Source: Streptomyces sp. ISL-98 (lineage in GTDB: Bacteria > Actinomycetota > Actinomycetes > Streptomycetales > Streptomycetaceae). Taken from it: a stretch of 36,566 nucleotides of DNA. The position numbers and the translations under genes are program-made. The DNA lies in assembly GCF_018614055.1 (NCBI RefSeq), contig NZ_JAGGPB010000047.1, positions 1 through 36,566 on the forward strand, written 5' to 3'. Under the pieces are notes generated by a model, which did no database searches, was not told the DNA's origin, and saw nothing but the letters and a program-made list of their open reading frames with translations. Shown piece after piece: positions 8,634 to 15,435 of this stretch (positions are counted from its first letter, which is position 1; every line of letters starts with the position of its first letter).

Positions 8634-9244
8634 CCCACCCCACGGATCCGTAGAACTCCCCAGAGCCGCCGATCCCGCAGCGATTGGCATCGGCAAATCG
8701 GGGCTCGTGTGACTTCGGCCCTCACGACCTGATTGTGGTCGAGGGGGCCGACGTTGCTGTATCACTGGGCGGCCCGAGAGTTGTGACGTTCCCCTGGCCG
8801 CTGCGGAGTCAACTCCGCGCTCCCCATGGGGACGCTCAAGAAGTTAGGGCTGGGGAATTACGCGAACTTCCACAGGTGTTGGCGGAAGGGCTCTGTTTGT
8901 GCTTTTGTCTCGCGCAAAGCGGTGGCAGAGGCCGGTCAGAGACGGCTGTTCTCCGTTGGGAGAGGTTTTCAGGGCGTCTTGTCGCCCATTTGAAGAAGCC
9001 CCGGCCGTCCGCTCCACCGGGGTCGGACGGCCGGGGCTGGTCGAGGTGTTTCCTACGAGGCGGGCTGGCCGGAGCCGGGGCAGGTCTCTGTGCCTGTGCC
9101 GCCATGTTGGTGCGTCGTGGTGGGCGTGCCGGGCGGCGAGCCGACGCCTGCACGACCTCAACCTCGTCGGATAGGGGGCGCGGCCGGAAGGGCCACCGGC
9201 CACGACCCCATCCACCCACTGAGAGATGGTTTGCGGGACAGGCC
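8634..9244. other. Gene-free gap with one strong hairpin
   Basis: No open frame here has convincing codon bias, start or family motif. The only clear structure is the hairpin at 8997-9038. The region follows the hemopexin-protein stop and precedes the stop of the leftward secreted-protein gene, so it lies between converging transcripts. Confidence 0.6.
8997..9038. terminator. Strong GC hairpin, probable terminator
   Basis: Arms AGCCCCGGCCGTCCG and CGGACGGCCGGGGCT pair over 15 bases around a 12-base loop. There is no U-run, as is usual for actinomycete terminators. It lies between convergent genes and could stop both. The same stem sequence recurs at 9742-9778. Confidence 0.6.
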
Positions 9245-9535
9245 TTAGAAGGCGCTGTTGTTGCAGCCCATGCTCGAACCGATGTGGGTGTCCTGTGCGC
9301 CCGGGTGGCCCTCGCCGTTCAGCAGGTCGCCGGCGAGGCCGTTGAGGATGCCGACCTGGCCGAGGACGTCGACGTTCAGGTCGTGGTCCTTGCAGTTGGA
9401 GCCCTGGTGGATGTTGAAGTGGTCGCCGCCCTTGTGGTGGCCGTGGTCACCCCCGGCGTGGGCAGTGCCGGCGCTCAGGAGTCCGACGCTGCCGAGGGCA
9501 GCAACCAGGACGGCAGCCTTGCGAAGCTTGTGCAT
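9245..9535 (-). CDS. Small secreted protein, His/Gly-rich, unknown function
   Basis: 96 residues. A Sec signal peptide is evident (MHKLRKAAVLVAALGSVGLL then AGTAHA, cleavage after about residue 27). The mature part begins GGDHGHHKGGDHF, has two cysteines (SNCKDH and SMGCNNSAF) that may form one disulfide, and a hydrophobic core VDVLGQVGILNGLAGDLLNG. This resembles a family of short secreted Streptomyces proteins ending in GCNNSAF; I know of no assigned function, and it lacks true chaplin or rodlin motifs. GGGAGA lies five bases before ATG 9535. The His-rich start suggests possible metal binding, which is only an inference. Confidence 0.75.
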   Translation of the reverse strand: MHKLRKAAVLVAALGSVGLLSAGTAHAGGDHGHHKGGDHFNIHQGSNCKDHDLNVDVLGQVGILNGLAGDLLNGEGHPGAQDTHIGSSMGCNNSAF

Positions 9536-9567
9536 GTCATCTCCCGTGGTGGGTGCGATCTGTGATA

Positions 9568-9585
9568 AATCGACTTCGTTCGATT
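9568..9585. promoter_or_regulatory. Inverted repeat upstream of the secreted-protein gene
   Basis: AATCGACTTCGTTCGATT has 6-base arms (AATCGA/TCGATT) and lies 33 bases upstream of the ATG in unusually AT-rich DNA. The place is right for an operator or promoter-proximal site. No regulator can be named. Confidence 0.35.
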
Positions 9586-9741
9586 ACGGGAGATTAGTAT
9601 GAAATGCATTCAAAACGCCCGGCGACGCGCCGAGTCCGGGCGGACAGTGCGGGCTGGCCGCCTATGGGGTGCGCTGTGCGGGGTGCTCTTCGCAAATCGC
9701 CGACGCGATCGACGTACCGCTTGCCGGTCTCGGCAGTGAAG

Positions 9742-9778
9742 AGCCCCGGCCGTCCGCTCCCCAGGGGCGGACGGCCGG
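9742..9778. terminator. GC hairpin, probable terminator
   Basis: The arm AGCCCCGGCCGTCCG pairs with CGGACGGCCGG across an 11-base loop. It lies just beyond the stop of the leftward gene at 9787 and shares its stem with the hairpin at 8997-9038. It probably ends the leftward transcript that starts near 11264. Confidence 0.6.
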
Positions 9779-9786
9779 AGGCGGTA

Positions 9787-9963
9787 TCAGCGGCCGGCGG
9801 TATACGGGGTCCGTGTTCTCGTGTCGACGACAATCACGAACGGGTCGCCGTAGGACTTCCTCGACCAGCCCCGCCTTCGCTTGGGCTGCGGCCCTGCTGC
9901 GGACTTCCACGCCTGGTAGCTGTCCACCACTTCGGCGTACCGCGGATCAATCCAGTCGCGCAT
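9787..9963 (-). CDS. Small hypothetical protein
   Basis: 58 residues starting MRDWIDPRYAEVVDSYQAW, with a basic middle (PKRRRGWSRKSYG) and the end VIVVDTRTRTPYTAGR. I do not recognise it. GAGGT sits a few bases before ATG 9963, a better start than the upstream in-frame ATG at 9990. It is the last gene of a leftward cluster of small genes and is followed at once by a hairpin terminator. Confidence 0.55.
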   Translation of the reverse strand: MRDWIDPRYAEVVDSYQAWKSAAGPQPKRRRGWSRKSYGDPFVIVVDTRTRTPYTAGR

Positions 9964-10030
9964 CTCGACCTCGCCTCTCTCCGTTCCCAACGACGGTAGA
10001 GCCGCGGGGGAACGGAGACCAGGCAGTCGG

Positions 10031-10528
10031 TCAGTTCGGGCCCGTGTTACCGCAGTCGCCGGTGCACGAACCTTCGGGACCGCCCGGGGAGTGCGAGCAC
10101 GACGCCGCGACGGGGATGCTGTTGTCGCTGGGGCCCACCCACATTGCGGGCTCAGGGGTGTACCCGGCGGCCGTGATCGCTTCCTGGGCGCGGGTGAGGG
10201 CGTCAGGGTCGTGGCGGCTGGTGTCCGGGGCCTCAGGTACGTGGTGGACGAACAGGCCGAGCCGGTCAGCCAGCGATTGCTTGACGCGCGTGTGCAGGAT
10301 CAGCGCGTGCCATCCCTCGTCGACGACACGGGACGGCTTCAGGCAGGCACGGGGGTGCGCGGCGCAGGCCGCCTCGAACTTCAGCGCCTCCAGGGTGATC
10401 AGTTCGGCGACGTCGATCGCCATGCCGGGGTTGTTGCGCTGGACGGTCGCGGTCACAGCCACCAGGTCCTCGGGATGGATCAGGTCGAAGACGTTCCGTG
10501 CGACGGTCGCCTCGGTGGTGATACTCAT
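10031..10528 (-). CDS. Glycine-rich-domain-protein-like (GRDP-like) protein
   Basis: 165 residues from ATG 10528, which has GGGAGA nine bases upstream. The core VVDEGWHALILHT with later FVHHVPE resembles the D-E-x-W-H...H-x-P signature of GRDP-like proteins, whose function in bacteria is unknown. The C-terminus is rich in Cys, Gly and Asn (SCSHSPGG, SCTGDCGNTG). The same frame is open back to ATG 10852, which overlaps the previous stop as ATGA. That would add a proline- and acid-rich segment of about 108 residues. The overlap supports the long form, while the good internal ribosome site supports the short one; both could be made. Confidence 0.6.
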   Translation of the reverse strand: MSITTEATVARNVFDLIHPEDLVAVTATVQRNNPGMAIDVAELITLEALKFEAACAAHPRACLKPSRVVDEGWHALILHTRVKQSLADRLGLFVHHVPEAPDTSRHDPDALTRAQEAITAAGYTPEPAMWVGPSDNSIPVAASCSHSPGGPEGSCTGDCGNTGPN

Positions 10529-10848
10529 GGTGGTGTTCTCCCTTTTCTGGATGGGATGGACGTCCGCCTCGGCCGGGGTCTCCTGGCCGGATGCATCGGC
10601 CGAGGCGGGTTTTGCAGGCCCGCTGCCCTCCTCTTGCACGGGGTGCTGAGGGCAGCGGGGGTCAGTGGGCGCCGGGCTGCCGGGAACATCCGGGGACGGC
10701 GAAGGGGGCGGCGGCGTCCACGGTTTGTCGGAAGGCTGGCCGGCGCGCTTACCGTCATCGGACAAGTGACCCTCCCGGTTCGAAGTGGGGGGTGAAGAGC
10801 CTGCCTCGGCTGTCGACGCCCCCAGGCGCGCGGCGACCGAGGCAGGAG

Positions 10849-11106
10849 TCATGGGGTGGGCAGCTGGCCCTTACCAGGGCCGGGAGTGGCGCGGAGGAAC
10901 GCGGTGACGATCTCCCTGTAGCCCGTGTGGCCGGTCAGGCCTGCGTGGTGGAGAGCCCAGCTGTCGGGCCCCAGCTGGTCGGTGCTGGCCTCGGACCGGT
11001 CCTGGCAGGTAGTGCATTCGATCTCGCGGATCGGCGGTGACGCGCCCTGCGAGTGGTCTGCACCGAGCGTCCAGGTTGCCTTTTTGATGATGGAGCGTGG
11101 GGTCAC
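10849..11106 (-). CDS. DUF7848-like small protein
   Basis: 85 residues starting at GTG 11106 (VTPRSIIKKATWTLGADH), containing a CTTC pair (IECTTCQDRS) and the segment TDQLGPDSWALHHAGLTGH then TGYREIV. Small proteins with CTTC...W.L.H...HT.YRE are frequent in Streptomyces accessory regions (DUF7848 as I recall it); function is unknown. The start overlaps the upstream stop as GTGA and its own stop overlaps ATG 10852 as ATGA, so it sits in a tightly coupled series of small genes. Confidence 0.65.
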   Translation of the reverse strand: MTPRSIIKKATWTLGADHSQGASPPIREIECTTCQDRSEASTDQLGPDSWALHHAGLTGHTGYREIVTAFLRATPGPGKGQLPTP

Positions 11107-11264
11107 TGCGTCTCGCCCGCGCGCTTCGGCCATGCCTCGCGGGAGTAGGCGCGGAAGTGGTCGCCGCTGTGGCCCGCGCGGAGGGTGCAGCGCATCGGGG
11201 TGCCCGGCTTGGGGACCCAGCACACAACCGGAATATGGACGCGCCTCTGCTTCCAACTCGTCAT
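11103..11264 (-). CDS. Small Cys/His protein, hypothetical
   Basis: 53 residues from ATG 11264: the segment CWVPKPGTPMRCTLRAGHSG followed by DHFRAYSREAW has the C...C...H...H spacing of many short actinomycete proteins that may bind zinc. It is the first gene of the leftward set; its stop overlaps the next start by four bases (GTGA). No strong ribosome site is visible, and an in-frame start further upstream at 11333 cannot be excluded. Confidence 0.5.
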   Translation of the reverse strand: MTSWKQRRVHIPVVCWVPKPGTPMRCTLRAGHSGDHFRAYSREAWPKRAGETQ

Positions 11265-11640
11265 GATGGCCGCCCCGCCATCGCCTGCTCCGCGGCAGGC
11301 GTCAGTTGGCGCTGCTGACGACACGGCGCGCATGCGTACCGGCCGTAGCCCGAGCCGGACGTTGCCTCAACGGAGTCGATGAGGACGGCGGTCCTCGATG
11401 GCCCTCATGCCAGTGACGCCAGGTGCGGGGCGTTCCCGCTTCGGTGGCCCCCGAGGGGCGGGTTCCTGAGTCCATGAGCAGCACCGTAGGGAGACGATGT
11501 GTACGCACTCCAGCAATGTGCAGCAATGTTCATGGAGATGCAGTTTCCCTGCTCGATAGAGCTTTGCACTCTTGACCAAGTCGCCCTAGCTGGACAGGAG
11601 TTGTGTACATCCATGCACACGTGCGGCGATGGAGGCGGCC
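11265..11640. other. Divergent intergenic region with XRE-type palindrome
   Basis: This 376-base gap separates the leftward small genes from the rightward operon at 11641. No reading frame in it has convincing coding character. It contains an imperfect palindrome at 11603-11620 and a repeated CAGCAATGT near 11512-11530. It must hold the promoters of both transcripts, but I cannot place -35/-10 boxes with confidence. Confidence 0.5.
11603..11620. promoter_or_regulatory. Palindromic operator candidate
   Basis: GTGTACATCCATGCACAC is a near-perfect inverted repeat: seven of eight arm positions pair around a CC centre. It lies 20 bases before the first gene of the operon that encodes an XRE regulator, a typical place for autoregulation. 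Confidence 0.45.
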
Positions 11641-11901
11641 ATGGCATTACGGTTCATTGGCATCGACCCCAACACAGGTGACGGCGAGAGCCCGACAGTG
11701 TGGGTCGACGAGACAGTGCAGGAACTCGTCCTCCAGGGATGGAAGCCGAGCGCAGAACTCGAAGCAGAGTGCGCGGCCACAGAGGTGCCCGGCCACGCCA
11801 AGGGAATCCCGGACCACGAAGCGGTGGTCCGCATCCCAGCCAGGATGGTGCCGATGATTCGGGAGGCGTGCGATGTCATCGAGCGTCCCGACGTTCCCTG
11901 A
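11641..11901 (+). CDS. Small hypothetical protein, first gene of XRE operon
   Basis: 86 residues from ATG 11641 (GATGGAGGCGGCC upstream supplies GGAGG): it begins MALRFIGIDPNTGDGESPTV, then WVDETVQELVLQGWKP and IPARMVPMIREACDVI. I do not know its function. Its last 29 bases overlap the start of the DUF6879 gene, showing one transcript and probable translational coupling. Similar small proteins accompany DUF6879/XRE pairs in streptomycetes, as I recall. Confidence 0.65.
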   Translation: MALRFIGIDPNTGDGESPTVWVDETVQELVLQGWKPSAELEAECAATEVPGHAKGIPDHEAVVRIPARMVPMIREACDVIERPDVP

Positions 11902-12400
11902 GCTGTTGCGCTCCGCCAGCGAGTCGGCCGTACACCTCGAAATGCGCGACTCGTACGCGGTCGACAACGAGAAGGGCCCGTTCGCCAAGTGGCGGGCCGG
12001 CGTCCGTCTCGACCCAGCTGACCGGTCCTCCTGGTGGAGGCCGTGGCTGGACCTCATCTCCGAGACCGTCGCGCGCGGCGTCGTTGTCCGCCGGGCCCGC
12101 ATTGTCTCGGAGCCGGTCAGCGAGTACATCCGTTTCGAGCACTCCGGCACCTTCACGAACGTCGCGGCTGGTGAACAGGTGCGGTGGCTGCCACGCCGCC
12201 AGGCCTCCGGCATCGCGCTGCCGGGCAACGACTTCTGGCTGATCGACGGTCGGCTGATCAGGTGGAACCACTTCACCGGTGACGGGGCCTCGGCAGGTGG
12301 CGAGATGAGCGAGGACCCTACCGAGGCGAAGCTGTGCGCCGAGGCGTTCGAAGCGGTGTGGACGCGAGGCATTCCACACGACGAATACAAGATCGTATAG
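11873..12400 (+). CDS. DUF6879-family protein
   Basis: 175 residues. The pattern HLEMRDSYAVDNEKGPFAKW, then WWRPWLDLI, RRARIVSEPVSEYIRFEH, and NDFWLIDG is typical of DUF6879 proteins, which in actinomycetes are nearly always encoded beside an XRE/DUF5753 regulator (WhiJ/AbaA-type loci). The biochemical role is unknown; a partner or modulator of the regulator is the usual guess. It starts inside the preceding gene and ends 22 bases before the regulator. Confidence 0.8.
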   Translation: MSSSVPTFPELLRSASESAVHLEMRDSYAVDNEKGPFAKWRAGVRLDPADRSSWWRPWLDLISETVARGVVVRRARIVSEPVSEYIRFEHSGTFTNVAAGEQVRWLPRRQASGIALPGNDFWLIDGRLIRWNHFTGDGASAGGEMSEDPTEAKLCAEAFEAVWTRGIPHDEYKIV

Positions 12401-12422
12401 CGCGAAGAGGCCCGGTCAGCAC

Positions 12423-13271
12423 ATGCCCATCTCCCCGTCGTCTGCTGCGCAGGCCGCCCGCGCGAACGTCGCGCAACGCCTTCGCGAGCTCCGCGCCGAC
12501 GCCGGTATCACAGGGTCTGAGCTGGCCGCACTCTGCGGATGGACTCACTCGAAGTCGTCCCGCATCGAGAACGCACGCACACCCCCCTCCGCAGACGACA
12601 TCCGCCTGTGGTGCCGCGCCTGCGACGCCGAGAACCAGGCGCCGGACATCATCGCCCAATCACGCAACGCAGAGTCCATGTATGTCGAGTGGCGGCGCAA
12701 GGTCCGCGCCGGGCTGAAGCAGCTGCAAGACAGCTATGTACCCCTCTTCAAAGCGACGAAGGTCTTCCGCGTCTACTCCGGCACCCTCGTCCCCGGCCTC
12801 CTCCAGACCGAGGGCTACGCCACCGGCCTCATGTCCCTGATCGCCGAGTTTCGGGAGATCCCGAACGATGTGGCGGAGGCCGTCGCTGCGCGCATAGAAC
12901 GGTCACGGATCCTGCACGAGCCCGGCCACCGCTTCGTGCTCCTGGTCGAGGAGACGGCGCTGCACCATCACGTCGGCGACGCCGACGCCATGGCCGCCCA
13001 GTTGGGGTACCTGCTGACTGCCGGGGCGCTGCCGGCGGTGTCGCTCGGTGTGATCCCGGCGGCTAGGCAACGGACCGTCTGGCCCATGGAGACGTTCCAC
13101 ATGTACGACGAAACTCTTGTTTCGATGGAGCTTCTCTCGGCGCGTGTCACGGTCACTCAGCCCTCCGAGATTGCCATGTACCTGAAGGCGTTCGAGGAAC
13201 TGCGCGGCATGGCCGTGTACGGAGCGGCGGCCCGGGGGCTGATCGTGAAGGCGATCGAGGCGCTGCACTGA
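12423..13271 (+). CDS. XRE-family regulator with DUF5753 domain
   Basis: 282 residues. N-terminal XRE helix-turn-helix at about 17-60 (ANVAQRLRELRADAGITGSE, then WTHSKSSRIENARTPPSADD). The rest is the DUF5753 domain with its marks VFRVYSGTLVPGLLQTEGYA, ERSRILHEPGHRFVLLVEET, and the ending FEELRGMAVYGAAARGLI. This architecture is that of WhiJ-like regulators that influence development in Streptomyces together with small acidic or DUF6879 partners. It is intact and followed by a terminator hairpin. Confidence 0.88.
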   Translation: MPISPSSAAQAARANVAQRLRELRADAGITGSELAALCGWTHSKSSRIENARTPPSADDIRLWCRACDAENQAPDIIAQSRNAESMYVEWRRKVRAGLKQLQDSYVPLFKATKVFRVYSGTLVPGLLQTEGYATGLMSLIAEFREIPNDVAEAVAARIERSRILHEPGHRFVLLVEETALHHHVGDADAMAAQLGYLLTAGALPAVSLGVIPAARQRTVWPMETFHMYDETLVSMELLSARVTVTQPSEIAMYLKAFEELRGMAVYGAAARGLIVKAIEALH

Positions 13272-13286
13272 TCCCAGGCGTACGAA

Positions 13287-13320
13287 AGGCCCCCTGCCCT
13301 CCCGAGGGGGAGAACAGGGG
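13287..13320 (+). terminator. Hairpin after XRE operon
   Basis: Outer arms CCCCTG/CAGGGG enclose an inner CCCTC/GAGGG stem (AGGCCCCCTGCCCTCCCGAG then GGGGGAGAACAGGGGACC). It lies 16 bases beyond the regulator stop and faces the convergent HNH remnant, so it may act in both directions. Confidence 0.6.
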
Positions 13321-13340
13321 ACCCGGTTCCGAGTTTGGCT

Positions 13341-13502
13341 CTACGGCGCGATCTCGTACTGGACGTTGGTGTCCGAGCACTCCTCGGCAACGGCCTTGAG
13401 CGCATCCATCTCCGGCTCATCGACCGTGAGAGCCCAGCGCTTCTTGGTTCCCACCCACTCGGCGACATACTGACAGTGCACGTTCATGGCCGTTGGCAAC
13501 CA
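13341..13502 (-). pseudogene. HNH endonuclease family (DUF1524) C-terminal remnant
   Basis: Minus strand reads WLPTAMNVHCQYVAEWVGTK, then KRWALTVDEPEMDALK and ends EIAP with TAG at 13341-13343. The pattern C.YV..WV..K.RW.L.VD..E is the C-terminal signature of secreted actinomycete HNH/DUF1524 nucleases. The catalytic HNH part is missing. It is joined at about 13502 to a truncated phage tail gene in another frame, so the junction is a deletion or recombination scar. Confidence 0.6.
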
Positions 13503-13708
13503 GGTGGGTCGTCGAGGGCCTCCGTGTCGATCTCCTCGCCCGACTCCACCATGCGTGTCGCGCTGGTCATCAGGCGCTGAATACGGAGCCCGTCATCAGC
13601 GGACGGAGCTTCGATGCGGTAGACGCGGACCGTCTTGTCCTTGCCCGGGACCGGGAGCTCCAGAGCGTCGTCGAGCAGCTCATCAACGGCTGCGAATTGG
13701 CGGGCCAT
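13484..13708 (-). pseudogene. Phage tail assembly chaperone-like protein, 3'-truncated
   Basis: From ATG 13708: MARQFAAVDELLDDALELPV, PGKDKTVRVYRIEAPSADDG, then LRIQRLMTSATRMVESGEE. This matches the N-terminus of short proteins encoded after the tail tube gene in actinophages (tail assembly chaperone position). The phage-like sequence stops near TEALDD, and unrelated codons lead to TGA 13484. The start overlaps the upstream tail tube gene, as is usual in tail operons. Confidence 0.65.
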
Positions 13709-14165
13709 TACGGGCAATCGGGTTCGTGATGGGCGTCAGCGCGCCCGTGCCGGTGAAGGTGACCTGGACCTGATCAAGGTCGGTGTACTCGCCGCCCTGG
13801 GGTTCCCAGTTGGGCAGGCCGTAGCCCTCGTACGCCTCCGGCAGGCCGTTGCGGTCCATCCACCGCATGTGGACCTTCGAGTCGGCGCCGTACGCGAAAA
13901 ACGCGGTACGGATCTTCTCGTGCACAGGCGAATAGGCGGTGTAGTCCGGGGAGTGCTTCCGGTTGAAAGTCGTTTCGACCTCCCACTCCTGCGCCGTCTT
14001 CTCGTTCTCCTTCCAGCCGTCGGTGTCGTAGGACGTGCCGTCCTCGTGGTTGGGCTCGGCGGTCCACTGGAACTCGGTCACGCCAGGGCAGAGCTGCCAG
14101 TCCGGCACACCCGCAGTGCCTAGCCGCCAGCGGCGGGCAAGAGCGGTCTCAGTCGGCGTCGGCAT
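13683..14165 (-). CDS. Phage tail tube protein
   Basis: 160 residues. WQLCPGVTEFQWTAEPNHED, the Tyr/Asp-rich ENEKTAQEWEVETTFNRKH, and VHEKIRTAFFAYGADSKVHM then LDQVQVTFTGTGALTPI resemble major tail (tube) proteins of siphophages infecting actinomycetes. It is preceded by a tail-terminator-like gene and followed by a tail assembly chaperone fragment, the canonical order. The gene looks complete; with no capsid or tape-measure genes nearby it is a prophage relic or a domesticated piece. Confidence 0.72.
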   Translation of the reverse strand: MPTPTETALARRWRLGTAGVPDWQLCPGVTEFQWTAEPNHEDGTSYDTDGWKENEKTAQEWEVETTFNRKHSPDYTAYSPVHEKIRTAFFAYGADSKVHMRWMDRNGLPEAYEGYGLPNWEPQGGEYTDLDQVQVTFTGTGALTPITNPIARNGPPIRSR

Positions 14166-14174
14166 GACGGCCTC

Positions 14175-14612
14175 CTACTCGTAGAGGTGTGGTGAGGGGC
14201 GCGTCGTGCGCGCGTAGAAATTGGCGGCGAGCTCCATACGTCCGTGCTGGTCCTGGCCCATGAGGGCCTGCGACTGCCGCCAGATCAGGGCCACATGGAC
14301 ACCGCCGAGCACGAGGCCGCGGCGGTTGTGGAGCAGGTCGAACAGCGCGTCGGCGATCGCGTCCAGGTCGCGTGGGTCGCGGCCGGCGCGCATACGGATC
14401 TGGATGCCGGTGGTGGCGTCGGTGAGGTCGGTGTCCTCGACGGGGTACGCGGTCAGGCACAGGACCCGGTCCGGCTCGTCCGGCATGACCGTGAAGGTGA
14501 TCCCGGTCTCCGTGGCGGCGTAGATGCCATCGGGCCGGTACATGGCGAGGCCGGTGCCCTCGACGAGCGTGGCGAGGCCTCCGAGGAGGTCGCTGGTGTA
14601 GCCCACGGGCAC
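14175..14612 (-). CDS. Phage tail terminator/minor capsid-like protein
   Basis: 145 residues starting MPVGYTSDLLGGLATLVEGT. The middle (PDRVLCLTAYPV, then TTGIQIRMRAGRDPRDLDAI, ADALFDLLHNRRGL) is typical of the head-tail closure or tail terminator proteins encoded just before the tail tube in siphophages. The C-terminus NFYARTTRPSP matches the family's end. It lies nine bases upstream of the tail tube gene. A hairpin precedes it at 14628-14650. Confidence 0.65.
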   Translation of the reverse strand: MPVGYTSDLLGGLATLVEGTGLAMYRPDGIYAATETGITFTVMPDEPDRVLCLTAYPVEDTDLTDATTGIQIRMRAGRDPRDLDAIADALFDLLHNRRGLVLGGVHVALIWRQSQALMGQDQHGRMELAANFYARTTRPSPHLYE

Positions 14613-14627
14613 CTCCGGACATGCGAA

Positions 14628-14650
14628 AAGCCCCGCACAGGGCGGGGCTT
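14628..14650. terminator. Hairpin upstream of the tail genes
   Basis: AAGCCCCGC and GCGGGGCTT pair over nine bases with a five-base loop. It would end transcription arriving from the right before the tail gene set, or mark the former end of a preceding gene. Confidence 0.55.
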
Positions 14651-14696
14651 GAGGGGTGGGGAGGTTAGGGCCTGTCCGACGGGTCGCGTGACGGGC

Positions 14697-14723
14697 CTGG
14701 CGGTGGATCGTTCCGACCGCCAG
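14697..14723. repeat. Inverted repeat near a possible IS end
   Basis: CTGGCGGT and ACCGCCAG form 8-base arms with an 11-base spacer. Just left of it is TTAGGGCCTGTCCGAC, which resembles terminal sequences of Streptomyces IS5-type elements. No transposase is adjacent, so this may be a leftover end. Confidence 0.3.
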
Positions 14724-14781
14724 CCGTATGGTTGGCGGCCTTCCTCATGCGCGTGGCAAGGCAGGCAGGCGCTCAGCCGTC

Positions 14782-15117
14782 CTAGCGGGGCGGTGTGCCG
14801 CAGCCCTGACCGCCCAGCCCGCCGATCTGCACCGAGCTGAAGAAGTCCCGGTAGACAGGGCCGAAGTTCCCTTTGCCTGTCGGGCCGGCGGAGGTCACGG
14901 CCGTACAGCCGGAGTAGTACATATCGGACCAGAGGTAGATGGTCGAGGGCGTCCGGTTCCAGTCGGACTTGGCCCGGTCGTTCATGCCGAACGCCGCGAG
15001 ATCCGGGGTGCTTCCCCTGAGGGTGATCATGTCGCCGGTCCCGTCGAGGCCCGAGAACATGCAGTAGTGGCCGTCGGGGCACCGGTCGTACCCATCGGCC
15101 GCGTGCGCCGCGGAGAC
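14782..15117 (-). pseudogene. Peptidase inhibitor family I36-like fragment
   Basis: Minus strand encodes CPDGHYCMFSGLDGTGDMI then WNRTPSTIYLWSDMYYSGC and a C-terminus with GQGCGTPP. The CP.G..C.F....G pattern is that of secreted I36 (SMI-like) proteinase-inhibitor/beta-gamma-crystallin-type proteins. Only the last part of a signal peptide remains (VPVSAAHA before ADGYDRC). Upstream the frame passes into a Tn3 transposase remnant, so the start was lost by insertion or deletion near 15118-15125. Confidence 0.65.
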
Positions 15118-15122
15118 CGGCA

Positions 15123-15266
15123 CTACGGCCGCGGGAGCTCGAAGAACTTCAGCAGCAGCGCGAAGCCGAGCCCGGTCGTCCCGGGCTTGTTCCGCACCCG
15201 CTTCATGTCGTCTTCGAGCAGCGTCCAGACCTCGATCAGGTCCTCCAGCTCCCAGTCCTGCCGCAC
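15123..15266 (-). pseudogene. tnpA: Tn3-family transposase N-terminal fragment (DUF4158)
   Basis: From GTG 15266, with GAGGAG five bases upstream: DWELEDLIEVWTLLEDDM then KRVRNKPGTTGLGFALLLKF and FEL. This is the DUF4158 N-terminus of Tn3-family transposases (..W.L...D..L...K.G...LGF...LK.F). Only 47 residues remain before TAG 15123. The C-terminal half of a Tn3 transposase on the same strand lies at 5190-6375; they could be pieces of one former element or of two relatives. Confidence 0.65.
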
Positions 15267-15353
15267 CCGTGCTCCTCTGCCCACCCGAGATCACTCGTTC
15301 AGCTCAACGAGGCGTCCAGCGAGGGGAAACGACGACCACAGCAGTCACGCAGC

Positions 15354-15393
15354 GCTACATGTCCGTTGGCCGTAGCTATAAGAGAACAGGGCC
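15354..15393. repeat. Repeat copy A (possible transposon terminal repeat)
   Basis: Contains GCTACATGTCCGT followed by GCCGTAGCTATAAGAGAACA and GGGCC. 32 of 40 positions match the repeat at 21820-21859 in the same orientation, and 20 of 21 bases of its right part match the inverted copy at 19086-19106. It lies 88 bases upstream of the Tn3 N-terminal fragment, so it may be the outer end of that element. Confidence 0.55.
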
Positions 15394-15435
15394 GTGACGA
15401 TCGAGATGGCTGTCTATCCGCGATCTGAACGTGGC

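Noticed and set aside
9245..9535. Chaplin or rodlin assignment for the secreted protein
   Set aside because: The chaplin core with paired Cys and the rodlin pattern are absent; only general size and secretion agree.
8684..9565. 293-codon plus-strand frame
   Set aside because: It runs through a terminator hairpin and antisense to the secreted-protein gene; composition is chance-like.
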